A stretch of 34,527 nt of DNA from Flavobacteriales bacterium (GTDB taxonomy: Bacteria > Bacteroidota > Bacteroidia > Flavobacteriales_F > PHOS-HE28). Location: the NCBI GenBank assembly GCA_020847755.1, contig JADLBK010000012.1, positions 1 to 34,527 of the forward strand, given 5' to 3'. Positions 8,701 to 16,200 of the stretch are shown here, piece after piece. A program made the translations under genes and the position numbers. The notes under the pieces were generated by a model. That model did no database searches and was not told the origin of the DNA. It worked only from the letters and a program-made list of their open reading frames with translations. The first letter of the stretch is position 1. The number at the start of each line of letters is the position of its first letter.

Positions 8701-9130
8701 CCTGGCCGATGCGCTCACCGAGGAGGGCCGCAAGGAGGACGCGCTCAAGGTGCTGGACCTCACCATGGAGAAGATGCCCGAGCGGAACGTGCCGTTCGAC
8801 CGCATCATGCTGCCGGTGATCGAATCCTTCTACAAGGCCGGAGGCACGGAGAAGGCCAACGCGCTCGCCGAGCGCCTCTTCACCATCATGGAGGAGAACC
8901 TGGCCTGGTACACCCGCTTGGAGCCGCGCTTCGCCGAGAAGGTGAGCAGCGAGATGGCCATCACCCACGCGGTGATGGACCGCATCGTCACCACCGCCAA
9001 GGTGATCCACAAACAGCAGGAGCTGGCCGACCGCCTGCAGCAGCGGATGGACGCCGCCGAGGAGGCCTACGAACAGAAACTGATGGAGATGGAGAGCGCC
9101 GGGCGCAAGACCAACAAGATGCGCTTCTGA
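5753..9130 (+). CDS. DUF2723 / GT117 family membrane protein (TMEM260-like)
   Basis: Large membrane protein of 1125 residues. Near residue 33 it has the family hallmark WDCGEFIATAYKLEVGHPPG. Roughly ten hydrophobic segments lie within residues 10-310 and 515-690. A second strongly conserved block near 727-760 (LFTNGDNDTFPLWY, then NLSLLNTDWYI) starts the soluble part, and a helical, TPR-like tail runs from about 960. The family (Pfam PF11028, CAZy GT117) includes human TMEM260, a protein O-mannosyltransferase acting on Ig-like IPT domains. Bacterial members are therefore thought to be sugar transferases using lipid-linked donors, but substrate and donor here are unknown. The length is usual for Bacteroidota members. 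The deacetylase gene follows four bases later, suggesting co-transcription. Function beyond 'probable glycosyltransferase' is inference. Confidence 0.9.
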   Translation: MDFKRLNIITGWLVFLVAAITYIATIEPTSSFWDCGEFIATAYKLEVGHPPGAPLFMILARAFSAFVSPEQVPVAINTLSALASAFTILFLFWSITHMAHKLATRDGEALTAGRTIAVLGSGLVGSLAYTWSDSFWFSAVEGEVYALSSFFTAIVFWAILKWESEADQPHNKRWLILIAYLMGLSIGVHLLNLLCIPAIAFVYYFKKHKVTPMGVLWTLVISALILGAIQAVIIPGLVSTAGWFELRFVNDMGLPFNTGNLVYGLLLVGLIVWGLLWSQRQGRDIVNTIILGVSVIIVGYSTYALIVIRSTANPPIDENNPENVFNLLSYLNREQYGDRPLLLGQFWDSELSNEREDGSPVYTATWQATKGGRPVKQFYDRWTAQHWLEANPGHEIDHAYVITDPRKGTEPVYDPRFTMLFPRMYSNQRGHVEEYKTWSRFKGTPIRTTDREGKPTIINKPTFGENMRFFVDYQLNWMYWRYFMWNFAGRQNDVQGHGNIVDGNWLTGIDLIDEQRLGTQKDLPGSLTWNKAYNKLYLLPLLLGVIGLVYQLFRHLRDWSVVMLLFFFTGIAIVIYLNQTPLQPRERDYAYVGSFYAFAIWIGLGVYALFDAARSLSQRDLLYAVGGGLGLGLLKFLVETLSGDDHAVSFSIFYLSVAGGAALALFHVLGRATRGERVPALLASALGLLVPLHMLGEEWNDHDRSIRTPARDLASDYLNSCAPNAILFTNGDNDTFPLWYAQEVEGIRTDIRIVNLSLLNTDWYIDQMRRQAYESAPVPFGLAPEKYRQGTRDIVAVIPSQNQKGVFVDVKAAMDFVANDRNMQTLFQRGTKDAYFPTNKFRIPVDSAKVVDNGTVALKDTALIVDNVDWQINKQVLLKNQLMVLDLLANFNWDRPIYFAVTTGPDSYLSLQNHFQLEGLTYRLVPILTKNDNPNLSGRVGTDVMFDNVMNKFVWGNMDSQEDIYLDENILRMTTNLRLQLSSLADALTEEGRKEDALKVLDLTMEKMPERNVPFDRIMLPVIESFYKAGGTEKANALAERLFTIMEENLAWYTRLEPRFAEKVSSEMAITHAVMDRIVTTAKVIHKQQELADRLQQRMDAAEEAYEQKLMEMESAGRKTNKMRF

Positions 9131-9134
9131 CACC

Positions 9135-9746
9135 GTGGTGCCCGCCCGCCCGCCCTGGCCGCTGCGCGCGCTGATGCCGGGGGTGCTCTGGCGCATGCCC
9201 CCGCATGAGCGGGTGCTCTACCTCACCTTCGACGACGGGCCCGACCCGCAGCTGACCCCGTGGGTGCTGGACCAATTGGCCACAGCGGGCGCGAACGCCA
9301 CCTTTTTCTGCCGCGGCGATCGTGCCAGGGCCCGGCCCGACCTGGTGGAGCGCCTCAGCGCCGAGGGGCACGCTGTGGGCGGCCACACCTGGGACCACCC
9401 CGACGGCTGGCGGACCCCGCTGAGGCCCTACCTGCGCAACGTGCTGCGCGGCCAACGCGAGGTGGGCGGCACGCTCTTCCGACCGCCCTACGGCCACCTC
9501 ACCGCGGCGCAGCTCGCCGCCCTGAAGGGTCGCTTTCGCGTGGTGATGTGGGACGTGCTCTCCCGCGACTATGACCCCCGATGCAGCGCGCAGCAGTGCC
9601 TGGACCGCACCTTGAAGCACGCGCGACCAGGGTCCATCATCGTGTTCCACGACGTGCCGAAAGCCGCCGATCGGCTCACCGGCCTCCTCCCGCAGGCGTT
9701 GGCCCGCTGGTCGTCCGATGGCTATCGCTTCGCATCCCTTGCATAG
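9135..9746 (+). CDS. Polysaccharide deacetylase family protein (NodB-type)
   Basis: Carbohydrate esterase 4 (NodB homology) domain protein of up to 203 residues; it would remove acetyl groups from an N-acetylated glycan. The motifs are in order: TFDDGP near residue 31 (catalytic base and metal Asp), GGHTWDHP near 83 (metal His pair), RPPYG near 116, DVLSRDYDP near 140 and IIVFHD near 168. All expected residues are present. The GTG at 9135 has only weak support; GTG 9138 or ATG 9174 are alternatives and would still keep the whole domain. There is no signal peptide, so it may be cytoplasmic or reach the membrane another way. It lies four bases after the DUF2723 gene. Its 3' end overlaps the convergent rhodanese gene by 25 bases. 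Confidence 0.88.
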   Translation: MVPARPPWPLRALMPGVLWRMPPHERVLYLTFDDGPDPQLTPWVLDQLATAGANATFFCRGDRARARPDLVERLSAEGHAVGGHTWDHPDGWRTPLRPYLRNVLRGQREVGGTLFRPPYGHLTAAQLAALKGRFRVVMWDVLSRDYDPRCSAQQCLDRTLKHARPGSIIVFHDVPKAADRLTGLLPQALARWSSDGYRFASLA

Positions 9747-10135
9747 GGAACGGTGGGCATGCCCGCCTCCTTCCACGCGCCCATGCCGCCCACCAGGTCG
9801 TAGACCTCGGTGAATCCGAGCTCCCTGAGCTGCTTGCTGGCGCGGTAGCTGCGGCCACCCGCCGCGCAGTAAACGTACACGGGCTTCGTCTTGTCCAGCT
9901 GAGCGGCAGCGGCCTCCTTGAAGCCGCCGGCGTTGAAGTCGATGAAGCGCGCTCCGGTGATCACGCCGGTGGCCCACTCCTCGGGGGTCCGTACGTCCAC
10001 CACCTGGCCGGGCTTCTCGGCCATGACCTTCGCGAACCGGGCCGGGTCGCACTCCACGCCGGCCTCCTGCGCATGCAGGGTCACTGAGGCGAACAGGAAG
10101 AGCGGCGCGAAGAGGGGACGAAAGGATGTGTTCAT
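9722..10135 (-). CDS. Periplasmic rhodanese-like domain protein
   Basis: Single-domain rhodanese of 137 residues with a signal peptide (MNTSFRPLFAPLFLFASVTLHAQ), so probably periplasmic. VVDVRTPEEWATGVI is the CH2A-like region. The active-site Cys is residue 90 in the loop VYVYCAAGGRS, followed by YRASKQLRELGF and DLVGGMGAWKEAGMP, which end the fold. Rhodaneses carry sulfur as a Cys persulfide; single-domain exported forms are poorly understood. ATG at 10135 is chosen because it begins the signal peptide and lies two bases after the stop of the PorE-like gene. It is the last gene of an operon encoding a giant T9SS protein with about 60 Cys. A role in sulfur or thiol chemistry of that protein is only a guess. 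Confidence 0.87.
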   Translation of the reverse strand: MNTSFRPLFAPLFLFASVTLHAQEAGVECDPARFAKVMAEKPGQVVDVRTPEEWATGVITGARFIDFNAGGFKEAAAAQLDKTKPVYVYCAAGGRSYRASKQLRELGFTEVYDLVGGMGAWKEAGMPTVPYARDAKR

Positions 10136-10137
10136 GA

Positions 10138-12336
10138 TCAGGGTCGGATCTCGGTGACGGTGTACTCCACGCGGCGGTTCTCCGCATGCTCGGCCTCGGA
10201 GCACTGCACCCCGGGCACGCAGTGGTTCACCAGGCGCATGCCGCCGTAGCCCTTGGCGGTGACGCGGTCCTTCGGCACCCCCTTGGCCACGAACTGGTCC
10301 ACGATGGCCTGCGCACGCTTCTGGGTGAGCTTCACCTGCGCCTCACCATCGCCGCGCGCATCGCCGTGCACGGCCAGCTCCACACGCAGGGTCGGGTTCA
10401 CCTTCAGTCGCTCGGCCAGCTGGTCCACCTCGGTGCGCGCCACGGGGTCGAGCGCCAGGCTCTTGTCATCGGCCCACTTCACGTATTTGAGGCGCACCGG
10501 CCGGCCCACCTCCACGGGCTCGAAGCTGAGGTCGAAGGCCGCGTTGAGGTCGATGACGCTGTTGCGGATGCCGATCGAGGAGACCGACACGCTGAGGCTG
10601 TAATAGCCCGGCTTCTCGAAGAGCACCTCGAACTCCTCGTTGGCCTGCAGCCTGAAACTGAAGTCGCCCCCCTCGCCGGTCACCTGGCTCTCGGAATAGA
10701 AGCTGCTGAGGTTCACGACGCTCACGGTCATGCCCTCGATGAAGCCCAGCCGGTCCTTGTAGCGCACCGCGCCCCGCAGCCATACCCCGGCATCGGGCAC
10801 CAGGTGGATGTCCCGCGCCACGATCTGCTGGTTCTCGATCTGCTCGGTGCTGAGGTGCTGGCTGCCGTCGTATCGGCCCTTCATGCGGGCCACCACGCGG
10901 TACTCCTTGTCCTTCTGCACCCCGAACGAGTACTCACCGCGGGCATCGGTGCTGGTGCTGGCCAGCACCGCGCCGCTCATGTCCTGCAGCTCCACGACCA
11001 CATCGATCACCGGTGAGCCGCTCTCGTCGTCGATGACCACACCGGTGCACAGGAACCGCTGCTCCAAGGGGCTGTGCATCACGAAGGCGTAGATGTCATC
11101 GTCCCCCATGCCTCCGGGCCGGTTGCTGCTGAAGTACCCGTGCTTCCCCGTGGCATCGATGATGAAGGCCAGATCGTCCTTCGTGCCGTTCAACGGTGCG
11201 CCCACGTTGATGGCCGTGGTGAAGCGGTCGCCGTCGGCCGGAGGTGCGGCGAACACGTCGAGGCCGCCCAGGCCCGGATGCCCATCGCTGCTGAAGTACA
11301 GGGTGCCATCGGCCGCGATGAAGGGCGTCACCTCGTTGTACGGGGTGTTGATCACCGGTCCGAGGTTCTCCGGTTCGCCCCACTGCCCGCCCAGGTCGCG
11401 GCACACATAGATGTCGCTTCCCCCCAAACCACCGGGCATGTCGCTCACGAAGTACAGGCGCCTGCCATCGGGGCTCAGTGCGGGGTGGCCCACCGAGCAC
11501 TCGCTGTTGTTGTACAGGAAGGGATCCACCCCGCCCCACTCATTGCCCGTGCGCCGCGCCCGGTAGATCCCCAGGCGGGTGATGCCGTTGCGGCTCCGAA
11601 CGCTGCTGTTGCGGGTGAAGTACATGGTGCTGCCATCGGCACTGCACACGGCGGGTCCGTCGTGCAGAGCGCTGTTCACCTTGCCCTCCAGCAGTGCGGG
11701 GGCGCCCAGGGTCCCATCGGCCTGGCGCGTGGCGCGGTAAAGGTCCAGGAAGGGCTGGTCGTTCCAGGCCGCCCGCCGTTGGATGCCGACCTTCTCGTTG
11801 CGGCTGCTGGAGAAGATCACCTGGTCGGGACCGCACCAGGTGGCCGCCATGTCCGAGTACGGCGTGTTGATCTTCAGCGGCGTGATGGTGAAGCGCTCCT
11901 GCTGGTCGGTGAACTTGCGGGCGAAGCTGGTGATGTTGCTGCGCTGGGCCCCTCCTTCCGGTGGGCGCGTGGCCAGGTAGCGGTCCATCCATTCCTCGGC
12001 CTGATCGTATTTGCCATTGCTCTTCAGGGCCTGGGCGTAGGCGTACAGGTCACGAGGCTCACGGTTCAGGAACTTCACCACGATGGCATACCAGCGCTCG
12101 GCCTCCTCGGAGTTGCCCAGCTTCATGTTGCACTCGGCCAGGCGCTTGGCCACATGCTCGTTCACGGCGCCCAGATCGGCGGCGGCACGATACTCCTTCT
12201 CAGCGAGCGCGTAAGCCAGCTGCGCGAAGTGCAGATCGCCCGAGCGGATGCGCGCATCGGCGCCTCCTTGAGCCATCGCTGCCCTTGCCGGCAGCAGGGG
12301 CAGCACAAGCAGGAGGAACAGGCGGAGCGCGCGCAT
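10138..12336 (-). CDS. PorE-like protein: TPR, PD40 beta-propeller, CRD and OmpA C-terminal domain
   Basis: Exported protein of 732 residues with signal peptide (LFLLLVLPLLPARAAMAQ). The domain order is TPR-like helices (about 25-135), PD40/WD40-like propeller blades (about 155-400; ALSPDGRRLYFVSD, TLYFSSDGHPGLGGLDV and HGYFSSNRPGGMGDDDIY), a carboxypeptidase-regulatory-like beta domain (about 430-510), a second beta domain and an OmpA-like peptidoglycan-binding domain (about 620-732). The last has HGDARGDGEAQ...QKRAQAI and ends with ENRRVEYTV, keeping the Asp and Arg that hold diaminopimelate. This order matches PorE of Porphyromonas gingivalis, a T9SS component thought to link the machine to peptidoglycan. 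It lies three bases after a PorP/SprF gene and directly before the rhodanese gene. It may be a dedicated anchor for this operon's giant cargo rather than the core PorE; the sequence alone cannot decide. Confidence 0.9.
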   Translation of the reverse strand: MRALRLFLLLVLPLLPARAAMAQGGADARIRSGDLHFAQLAYALAEKEYRAAADLGAVNEHVAKRLAECNMKLGNSEEAERWYAIVVKFLNREPRDLYAYAQALKSNGKYDQAEEWMDRYLATRPPEGGAQRSNITSFARKFTDQQERFTITPLKINTPYSDMAATWCGPDQVIFSSSRNEKVGIQRRAAWNDQPFLDLYRATRQADGTLGAPALLEGKVNSALHDGPAVCSADGSTMYFTRNSSVRSRNGITRLGIYRARRTGNEWGGVDPFLYNNSECSVGHPALSPDGRRLYFVSDMPGGLGGSDIYVCRDLGGQWGEPENLGPVINTPYNEVTPFIAADGTLYFSSDGHPGLGGLDVFAAPPADGDRFTTAINVGAPLNGTKDDLAFIIDATGKHGYFSSNRPGGMGDDDIYAFVMHSPLEQRFLCTGVVIDDESGSPVIDVVVELQDMSGAVLASTSTDARGEYSFGVQKDKEYRVVARMKGRYDGSQHLSTEQIENQQIVARDIHLVPDAGVWLRGAVRYKDRLGFIEGMTVSVVNLSSFYSESQVTGEGGDFSFRLQANEEFEVLFEKPGYYSLSVSVSSIGIRNSVIDLNAAFDLSFEPVEVGRPVRLKYVKWADDKSLALDPVARTEVDQLAERLKVNPTLRVELAVHGDARGDGEAQVKLTQKRAQAIVDQFVAKGVPKDRVTAKGYGGMRLVNHCVPGVQCSEAEHAENRRVEYTVTEIRP

Positions 12337-12339
12337 GGG

Positions 12340-13272
12340 TCAGAAGTAGCGTGGTGAGATCGTCCGCCCCTTGGTGAACTTCAGGTCGTAGCTCAGCATC
12401 ACCTCGTGCGTGCCGGCGTTGTAGGCGCCCACTCGCGTGGTGGTGAGGTCGAAGGCGTAGCCCGCCCTGAACTGCTCGCTGAACTGATACTGCGCCATCA
12501 CGCCGAAGGCATTGCCCACGCGGTACATGCCGCCCAGCCAGATGCGCTCCCGCAGCAGGAGGTTCAGGTTCACATCCAGTGAAAGCGGCGCACCCGCCAC
12601 CGCGCGCAGCATCACCGAGGGCTTCAGCTTCAGGTCGCGGCCCACGTCGAACACCGCACCACCGAGCAGGAAGTAGTGGCGATCCTCCTGCGCGGTGGCC
12701 ACCACGGCGCTCTGTGCCTCGGTGAGGGTGTTCTGCAACAACTTGGGCGCCGAAAGGCCCACGTACCAGCGAGGCGCGTGCCAGAAGAGGCCGAACCCGA
12801 AGTTCGGCAGCGCCTTGCTGCTGATGCTCGCGGCGGACGGATCCACTTCCACGGTGCTCAATCCTGCGAGGTCGGCCTGGAAGAGGTTCACCCCGCCTTT
12901 CAGACCGAAGGCCAGGCGAGAGCGCTCGCCGGTGCGGATGCGGTACGCCACGTCCAGAAAAGCGCCGGTCTGCCGCGTCGGACCCACGCGATCATGCAGC
13001 ACGGTCCCACCCAGGGCCAGTCCGTTCAGCGGCAACGGGGAATGCAGCGTCAGGGTCTGCGTGCTGGGCGCCCCCTCGAAGCCCACCCACTGGTGCCGCG
13101 TGAGGGCCATGATCGTGAACACATCCGCACTGCCCGCGTACCCCGGATTGAAGGCCAGCGTGTTGAACATGTACTGGCTGTACAGGGGATCCTGCTGCGC
13201 ACGCACGCGACCGGCCACCACGCCCAGCAGGAGCAGCACGAAAAGGGCGTGGACGACGGAGCGGCGTTTCAT
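12340..13272 (-). CDS. PorP/SprF family T9SS outer-membrane protein (partner of the 2755-residue protein)
   Basis: Outer-membrane beta-barrel protein of 310 residues with a signal peptide ending at VRAQ. The family signature follows directly: QQDPLYSQYMFN, then NPGYAGS and HQWVGFEGAP. Alternating amphipathic strands run to the end, with the late THEVMLSYDL strand typical of the family. SprF of Flavobacterium johnsoniae is needed to export the adhesin SprB and, more generally, cargo with type B C-terminal domains depends on a SprF-like protein. Here the ATG overlaps the stop of the giant type B gene by four bases (ATGA). The two are thus very probably translated together and act as a cargo-partner pair. 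Which step it serves, translocation or retention, is not visible. Confidence 0.93.
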   Translation of the reverse strand: MKRRSVVHALFVLLLLGVVAGRVRAQQDPLYSQYMFNTLAFNPGYAGSADVFTIMALTRHQWVGFEGAPSTQTLTLHSPLPLNGLALGGTVLHDRVGPTRQTGAFLDVAYRIRTGERSRLAFGLKGGVNLFQADLAGLSTVEVDPSAASISSKALPNFGFGLFWHAPRWYVGLSAPKLLQNTLTEAQSAVVATAQEDRHYFLLGGAVFDVGRDLKLKPSVMLRAVAGAPLSLDVNLNLLLRERIWLGGMYRVGNAFGVMAQYQFSEQFRAGYAFDLTTTRVGAYNAGTHEVMLSYDLKFTKGRTISPRYF

Positions 13273-16200
13273 CGGTTCAGGTAGACGTATCCCTTGAGCG
13301 GTTCGCGACCGCCGCCCAGTTCGATGATGTAGTAGTACGTGCCGCTCGGCAGCTGACCCGAGAGGCTCGCGCGTTGCGAGGTGCCGTCCCAGACCACCGT
13401 GCTGTTGTCATAGCCCGCAGCGCTGTAGACCTCATCGCCCCACCGGTTGAAGATCACGACCGTGTTCCCCGGCCAGCCTTCGATGCCCGGCAGCTGGAAG
13501 GTCTCGTTCACCCCATCCCCGTTCGGCGAGAAGAGCCCCGGCACGAACACGTCGTCCTCGAAGGCGCAGGGGCTCACCCCCTCCACCAGTTGTGGCGAAC
13601 ATCCGTTGGCGTCCGTCACCGTGAACGCAAAGTCCTGGCTGGTGAGGATGGACGTGCTGGTGAATACGAAGGGCGCCGTGGCGGAAACCGCACCGTCGAG
13701 TCCGGTGACACTGTATGTGGACGAATCGCCGCCGCTGATGGTGAACTGCACGACGTAGGTGCGGTCCACTTCGTTGCAGATGCGCGTCAAGCCGCTTACG
13801 GTCACCCCTTCGAAGAGGGTCACCGATACGGTGGCCGAAACGGGCGCACAGCCCGGGATCTGCACCGTGTAGCGGAAACCGTAGGTGCCCGGTCCCAGCA
13901 GGGTGGTGTTCAGCGCCGCGCCCGTCAGCGTGCCGCTCGAGTTGAGCTCCGTCCACGTGCCGCCCACCAACGGCTGGCCGGCAAGGGCCGCGAAGAGGTC
14001 ATAGGCCGTTGCCGTGTTGCAGAGGGTGACGCTGCTGTCCGCCCCCGCACTGGCAGGCTGGTTCACGGTGATGGTCACCGTCGCCGTGGCGTTGGTGCAT
14101 GGCGCGCTCCCCTGGACCGTGTAGGTGTAGGTGCCCGGCACATCGGTCGCCGTTTCGAAGGATCCGTCGTGACCGGATCCCAAGGGGTTGGTCCAACTGC
14201 CTCCCGTCTCCGGGGTCCCGGTCAGGGCGTCGAAGAGGTCCACCGTACCGGCGTTCGCGCAGGTCTGCACCGTGGCGTTCCCACCGGCATCGGGCGCCGC
14301 CGCCACGTGGATGATGACGCCGACCGACACCAGTCCGCAGGCCACGGTCTGCACCTCGTAGGTGAACGGATAGCTGACCCCGCTCGGCAACTGGGCGGCG
14401 TTGAGGACGGAGCCGTTCAACTGCCCCGTACCCGAATTGTCGATCCAGGTGCCAGTCTGCACCGTGCCGACCGGCAGGGAGTTGAACAAGTCGTATGCTG
14501 CGTTGCCGCAGATGGTGTCGATGGCGCCCGTGCCGATGTCGATCCCGGCGGACACCTCCACGGTGACGGTGGTCTGGTCGTTCGGGCACGGGCTGATGCC
14601 TGCCACGGTGTACACAAAGGTGTAGGTGCCCAGACCCACCACCGTGGCATCGAACAGGCTGTCCGTGAGCGCGCCGGTCCCTCCTGGATCGGACCACCCC
14701 CCACCTGCATCATACGGGGCCTGCAAACCCTCGAAGAGGTCCTGCGCTGTCTCCGTCACACACACCGGCAGGGTGAGCCCGGTGCCCGCCTGCGGTTCGG
14801 GCACCTCGTTCACGATCAGGGTGGCGGTATCGTTCGCGCACGCTCCATCGCCTTCCATCACATACTGATAGGCTCCAGGATCATCCACGGCGGGGTCGTA
14901 GAGATCATCCGGTAGAAGCCCACCGTTCGGGTCCAGCCAGTCCCCCTGCGAGTCCGGGGAGCCACCCAACTGTCCGTTCATGACGAACGAGGCCTGGGAC
15001 GAACACACGGTGACGGCATTGTCCAACCCGGCGTTCACCGCTTGGTTCTCGGTGATGGTCACCGTGGCCTGGTCGGGGAAGCAGAACAAGGAGCCCTGCA
15101 CATTGTACACGTAAAGCCCGTCGTTGTGGATGTTGGGGTTGTATATGCCGCTGTAGGGCACATTGCCCGGTGCCAGCCAGGCACCATCCGTATCCGCCCC
15201 GGGAAGAAGGGTGATCAAGGCCACCAATCCGCCATCGCTGCACACGCTCAGGCTCGTGTCGGGTCCTGCGTACGGCGCGGCCTCCACGGTCATGGTCACC
15301 GTGGCCTGGGCCTGCGGGCAGTTGCCGATGGCCGGCACCGTGTAGGTGTAAGCCCCGGAGGTATCCACCGCCGGATCGAACTGTCCGCTGTGCGGCAGGC
15401 CGTCGGGGTCCGTCCATGTGCCGTTGGCATCCGGGCTGCAGCCGTTGGTGCTCAGGAACTGGATCAGCAGGAAGGGGTTGGCGTTGCTGCACACGGTCTG
15501 GCCGCTCGTGCAGCCCGCATTGGGACCCTCGAGTACATTGACCACCAGTCTGGCCGTGTCCCCTTCGCATGCTGCGGAAGGGGCCAGGATGTAGTCGAAC
15601 GGCCAGGCACCCACACCGGCCAGTGAGGCGTTGAACACTCCATTGACCATCGCGCCCGAACCACCCACATCCACCCAGGTACCGCCGGCTTGCGGTGTGC
15701 CCTGCAGCAGATCGAAGAGCGACACCAGGCTCTCGCTCTCACATACATCGGCCGCGCTGTCATCACCAGCATCGAGACCTTGCACCACCTGCACCGTGAC
15801 CGTGGCCGAAGCTGAGGTGCACGGGCTCGTACCGGTGACGGTGTACGTGAGATCGTAGCTGCCCGTAGGCACACCGGTCGCGTTCCAGATGCCGCCGGTG
15901 AGGACGCCCAAGCCGCTGGTGTTGGCCCACACGCCCCCAAGGTCCTCTCCGTTCAGGCCGGTGGAGAGATCCACCGCGCTGGCATCCACACAGGCGGCCA
16001 AGGAGCCCGGCTGTCCGGCGTTCGGGGCCGGCACCGTGGTGATCTGCACGGTCGCGCTCACCGTGGCGCAGGGCGCTGCGGCCGGGATCGTGTATACGTA
16101 GGCCCCCGGCGGATCGGTGGCCGGGTCGAAGTTGCCCGTGGGCACCGGTCCGTTCGGTCCGCTCCACGTGCCGCCCGGATCGGGCGAACCGTTCAGCAGG

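Noticed and set aside
5495-9196. A 1233-residue open frame antisense to the DUF2723 gene
   Set aside because: Composition is dominated by His, Val, Gln and Gly with no domain motifs, while the sense strand has strong family motifs over its whole length.
9174-9746. ATG at 9174 as the deacetylase start
   Set aside because: Not excluded. GTG 9135 was kept because it sits four bases after the previous stop, but neither start has a clear ribosome binding site.
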